A stretch of DNA of 53,708 nt from DATKZS01 sp035527835 [NCBI: bacterium] (GTDB lineage Bacteria > RBG-13-61-14): NCBI GenBank assembly GCA_035527835.1, contig DATKZS010000219.1, positions 1-53,708 of the forward strand. The letters run 5' to 3'. The translations under genes were made by a program, and so were the position numbers. The notes under the pieces were generated by a model that was not told the origin of the DNA, searched no databases, and was given only the letters and a program-made list of their open reading frames with translations. Shown in pieces: positions 52,365 to 53,708 of this stretch. Each line of letters opens with the position of its first letter. The first letter of the stretch is position 1.

Positions 52365-52786
52365 GACGCTTCCCGTTCCTGCCGCGGCTTGGCCGGGTTG
52401 GTGCCCATGGCCTTGATTTGCCCGGCGAACTCCCACAGCGCGTCCACCAGCTCCTGCTTCTCGTGCGCGGCAAAACTCTTTTCCACCAGGCGCTTCTGTC
52501 CGATGCCCAGGAGGTGGAGCAGCTTGCGCACCTTTTCCACGTTGGTGTGCCCGACCTCCGGCCCCGGCCCGTAGCGGCAGTCCTCGTCCTGGCACTCGAG
52601 CAGGATCACGCCGTCGGCCCCGTGCTCGAACGCGTGCAGGATCAGGGCCTGGTTGATCCGGCCGATGCACATCACCCGGATGACCCGAAGGTTCGGCGGC
52701 ATCTTGAGACGCGCCATGCCCGCGGCGTTGTAACACGCCCACGGGCTCCAGTTGCAGCAGATGCCGAGCAGGTTCGCGCGTTCCAT
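52361..52786 (-). CDS. mvhD: MvhD/FlpD-type Fe-S subunit
   Basis: 141 residues. GICCNWSPWACYNAAGMARLKMP, VIRVMCIGRI and LLECQDEDCRYGPG give the Cys set for one [2Fe-2S] cluster, as in MvhD, which links hydrogenase or formate dehydrogenase to HdrA. HTNVEKVRKLLHLLGIG is also family-typical. All Cys are ordinary codons. The downstream hdrA carries a second copy of this domain at its end. Confidence 0.92.
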   Translation of the reverse strand: MERANLLGICCNWSPWACYNAAGMARLKMPPNLRVIRVMCIGRINQALILHAFEHGADGVILLECQDEDCRYGPGPEVGHTNVEKVRKLLHLLGIGQKRLVEKSFAAHEKQELVDALWEFAGQIKAMGTNPAKPRQEREAS

Positions 52787-52788
52787 TC

Positions 52789-53708
52789 TTAACTTCCCCG
52801 GGCCAGCGTGCCGGCCACGATCTCATCCAGGAACTGGTTCCCGAAATACGGCATGTCCATGGCGGTGACCGGGCAGCGGCCCACGCACCCGCCGCAGCCC
52901 ACGCAATTGTGGCGCACCACCTCCGCCACGTAAATGCCGTCCTTGGCCTCCACCATCTTGATGGCGTTGAACGGGCAGATTTCCTCGCAACGGCCGCAGC
53001 CGCGGCAGCGCTCCGGGTCAACGCGCGGGCTCAGCTCGTGGTCCTTTAAAAAGGCCTCGGCCGCCGCGCCCGCCACCTGCGCCGCCAGCGCCGCCCCCGC
53101 CTCGAAGGCGTTCACGCGCGTGAGGGTTCGCGGCATCACGCGGTAAAAGCCGGGATGGGGCGTGTGGAAAAAAGCGAAGTTGTAGCGGTAGAGCTTCTTC
53201 AGGCCCATGAAGTCCTCGTGGATGGCCAGGGGCAGCACGTTCTCGTCGGTCAAGCAGACCATGTCCGCCCGCCAGCGCTTTTTCTTTCCTCCCTCCACCA
53301 CCGTCGCGGTGAAATCGCCGACGTGGCCCTTAACCTCCTCGATCAGAGCTTCCTTGACATGAGTGATGGCCCGGCCGGTGAGCAGATACTTCGCGTCTCT
53401 TTTCTCACCGGCGGCCGGCTCCGGATCGCCCTGAAGCCGGCAATGATGCACCAGCCGGACGCGGAAGCCCTGCAGGTCCAGGTTCAAGGCGCAGGAGAGG
53501 CCGATCTCGGACCCGCCCAAAATCAGGATGTTCTTGCCGATCTCGGTATGGCCCATGCGCAACGGCCCGGTGTAGCGGGCCCGGATGAAGGCGGCGCGCA
53601 GCAGGTCGCGGGCGCGCTCCACGGTCTCGTCCTCGGAAAATTCCTCGCGGTCAATGTAATTTCTGAGGTTGATCATCTCGAAGCTGGAGCGGGGCAGGCC
53701 GTGGCGCT
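52789..53708 (-). CDS. HdrA-like Fe-S flavoprotein, N-terminus outside window
   Basis: The frame is open to the window edge (first full codon at 53706) and reads GLPRSSFEMINLRNYIDREE, ARDLLRAAFIRARY, then a Rossmann segment ILILGGSEIGLSCALNLDLQG and a C-terminal pair CRGCGRCEEICPFNAI / CVGCGGCVGRCPVTAMDMP. These are parts of HdrA-type or related proteins. The stop is 2 nt before the mvhD start, so it is the upstream member of the Hdr operon. The visible 306 codons do not include the Cys that is Sec in the other HdrA. Confidence 0.8.
   Translation of the reverse strand, partial: RHGLPRSSFEMINLRNYIDREEFSEDETVERARDLLRAAFIRARYTGPLRMGHTEIGKNILILGGSEIGLSCALNLDLQGFRVRLVHHCRLQGDPEPAAGEKRDAKYLLTGRAITHVKEALIEEVKGHVGDFTATVVEGGKKKRWRADMVCLTDENVLPLAIHEDFMGLKKLYRYNFAFFHTPHPGFYRVMPRTLTRVNAFEAGAALAAQVAGAAAEAFLKDHELSPRVDPERCRGCGRCEEICPFNAIKMVEAKDGIYVAEVVRHNCVGCGGCVGRCPVTAMDMPYFGNQFLDEIVAGTLARGS

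Noticed and set aside
52365-53021. Extending the HdrC-HdrB fusion upstream in the same frame to 53021
   Set aside because: That stretch overlaps mvhD and the HdrA-like gene in another frame and is low-complexity. The 4-nt ATGA overlap at 52361-52364 marks the real start.

Overview
The window is a chromosomal piece of a GC-rich anaerobic bacterium. Inference: a member of the former Deltaproteobacteria (Desulfobacterota), perhaps close to syntrophic or sulfate-reducing lineages. The reasons are a ferredoxin-dependent 2-oxoacid oxidoreductase, a pair of oxygen-sensitive 2-hydroxyacyl-CoA dehydratase/benzoyl-CoA reductase-type subunits, FATP-type acyl-CoA ligases, DUF362 and polyferredoxin-like proteins, and an Hdr/MvhD electron-transfer locus. 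No rRNA, tRNA, CRISPR array or intact transposase was seen.

Layout. 1-3357 (minus): 5' part of a lipoprotein esterase, an ion transporter of the SLC13/ArsB/NhaD type and a secreted PQQ-type beta-propeller. 3358-6900 is an accessory strip: AT-rich small genes, REP-like repeats, transposase-leader remnants, a large nested inverted repeat and an SNF2-family helicase lying between two direct repeats. 6916-9009: a big membrane protein of glycosyltransferase-C type. 9150-12532 (minus): purE, a DUF89 protein, tsaC and a DUF1015 protein in one tight operon. 12910-15998: a DUF1846 protein, a dienoyl-CoA isomerase-like crotonase and a Phd/RelE toxin-antitoxin pair.

16138-28729 (plus) is the metabolic core: a PanE-like 2-oxoacid reductase behind a promoter with two tandem operator-like palindromes, an acyl-CoA ligase, two dehydratase subunits, a second acyl-CoA ligase, a ferredoxin, the three other Kor/Vor subunits, a DUF362 protein and an Fe-S protein. 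Read together, these resemble the reductive branch (2-oxoacid to 2-hydroxyacid to 2-hydroxyacyl-CoA to enoyl-CoA) and oxidative branch (2-oxoacid to acyl-CoA plus reduced ferredoxin) of 2-oxoacid fermentation, but no dehydratase activator is present.

28997-37376 holds two paralogous secreted proteins of unknown function, a second Fe-S protein, a GH5 glycosidase with a short-chain dehydrogenase remnant behind it, an AT-rich HNH nuclease and a short Old Yellow Enzyme. 37506-48573 holds an EmrAB-type pump, a sugar-related cluster (saccharopine-dehydrogenase-like protein, FGGY kinase, Tat-exported GH63-like hydrolase, orphan HisF), copper chaperone plus CopA, and HicBA.

48588-53708 (minus) is an Hdr operon: partial HdrA-like protein, MvhD, an HdrC-HdrB fusion and an HdrA-MvhD fusion. 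The last gene is cut by an in-frame TGA exactly where HdrA proteins carry a conserved Cys (or Sec), and a hairpin with a GGUC loop follows at the distance expected of a bacterial SECIS. I read it as one selenocysteine-containing protein of 818 residues.

An unusual trait of the whole window is a set of long intergenic hairpins whose arms are built from short tandem near-repeats of roughly 8 to 11 nt. Several sequence families share this design, and several copies lie inside operons.
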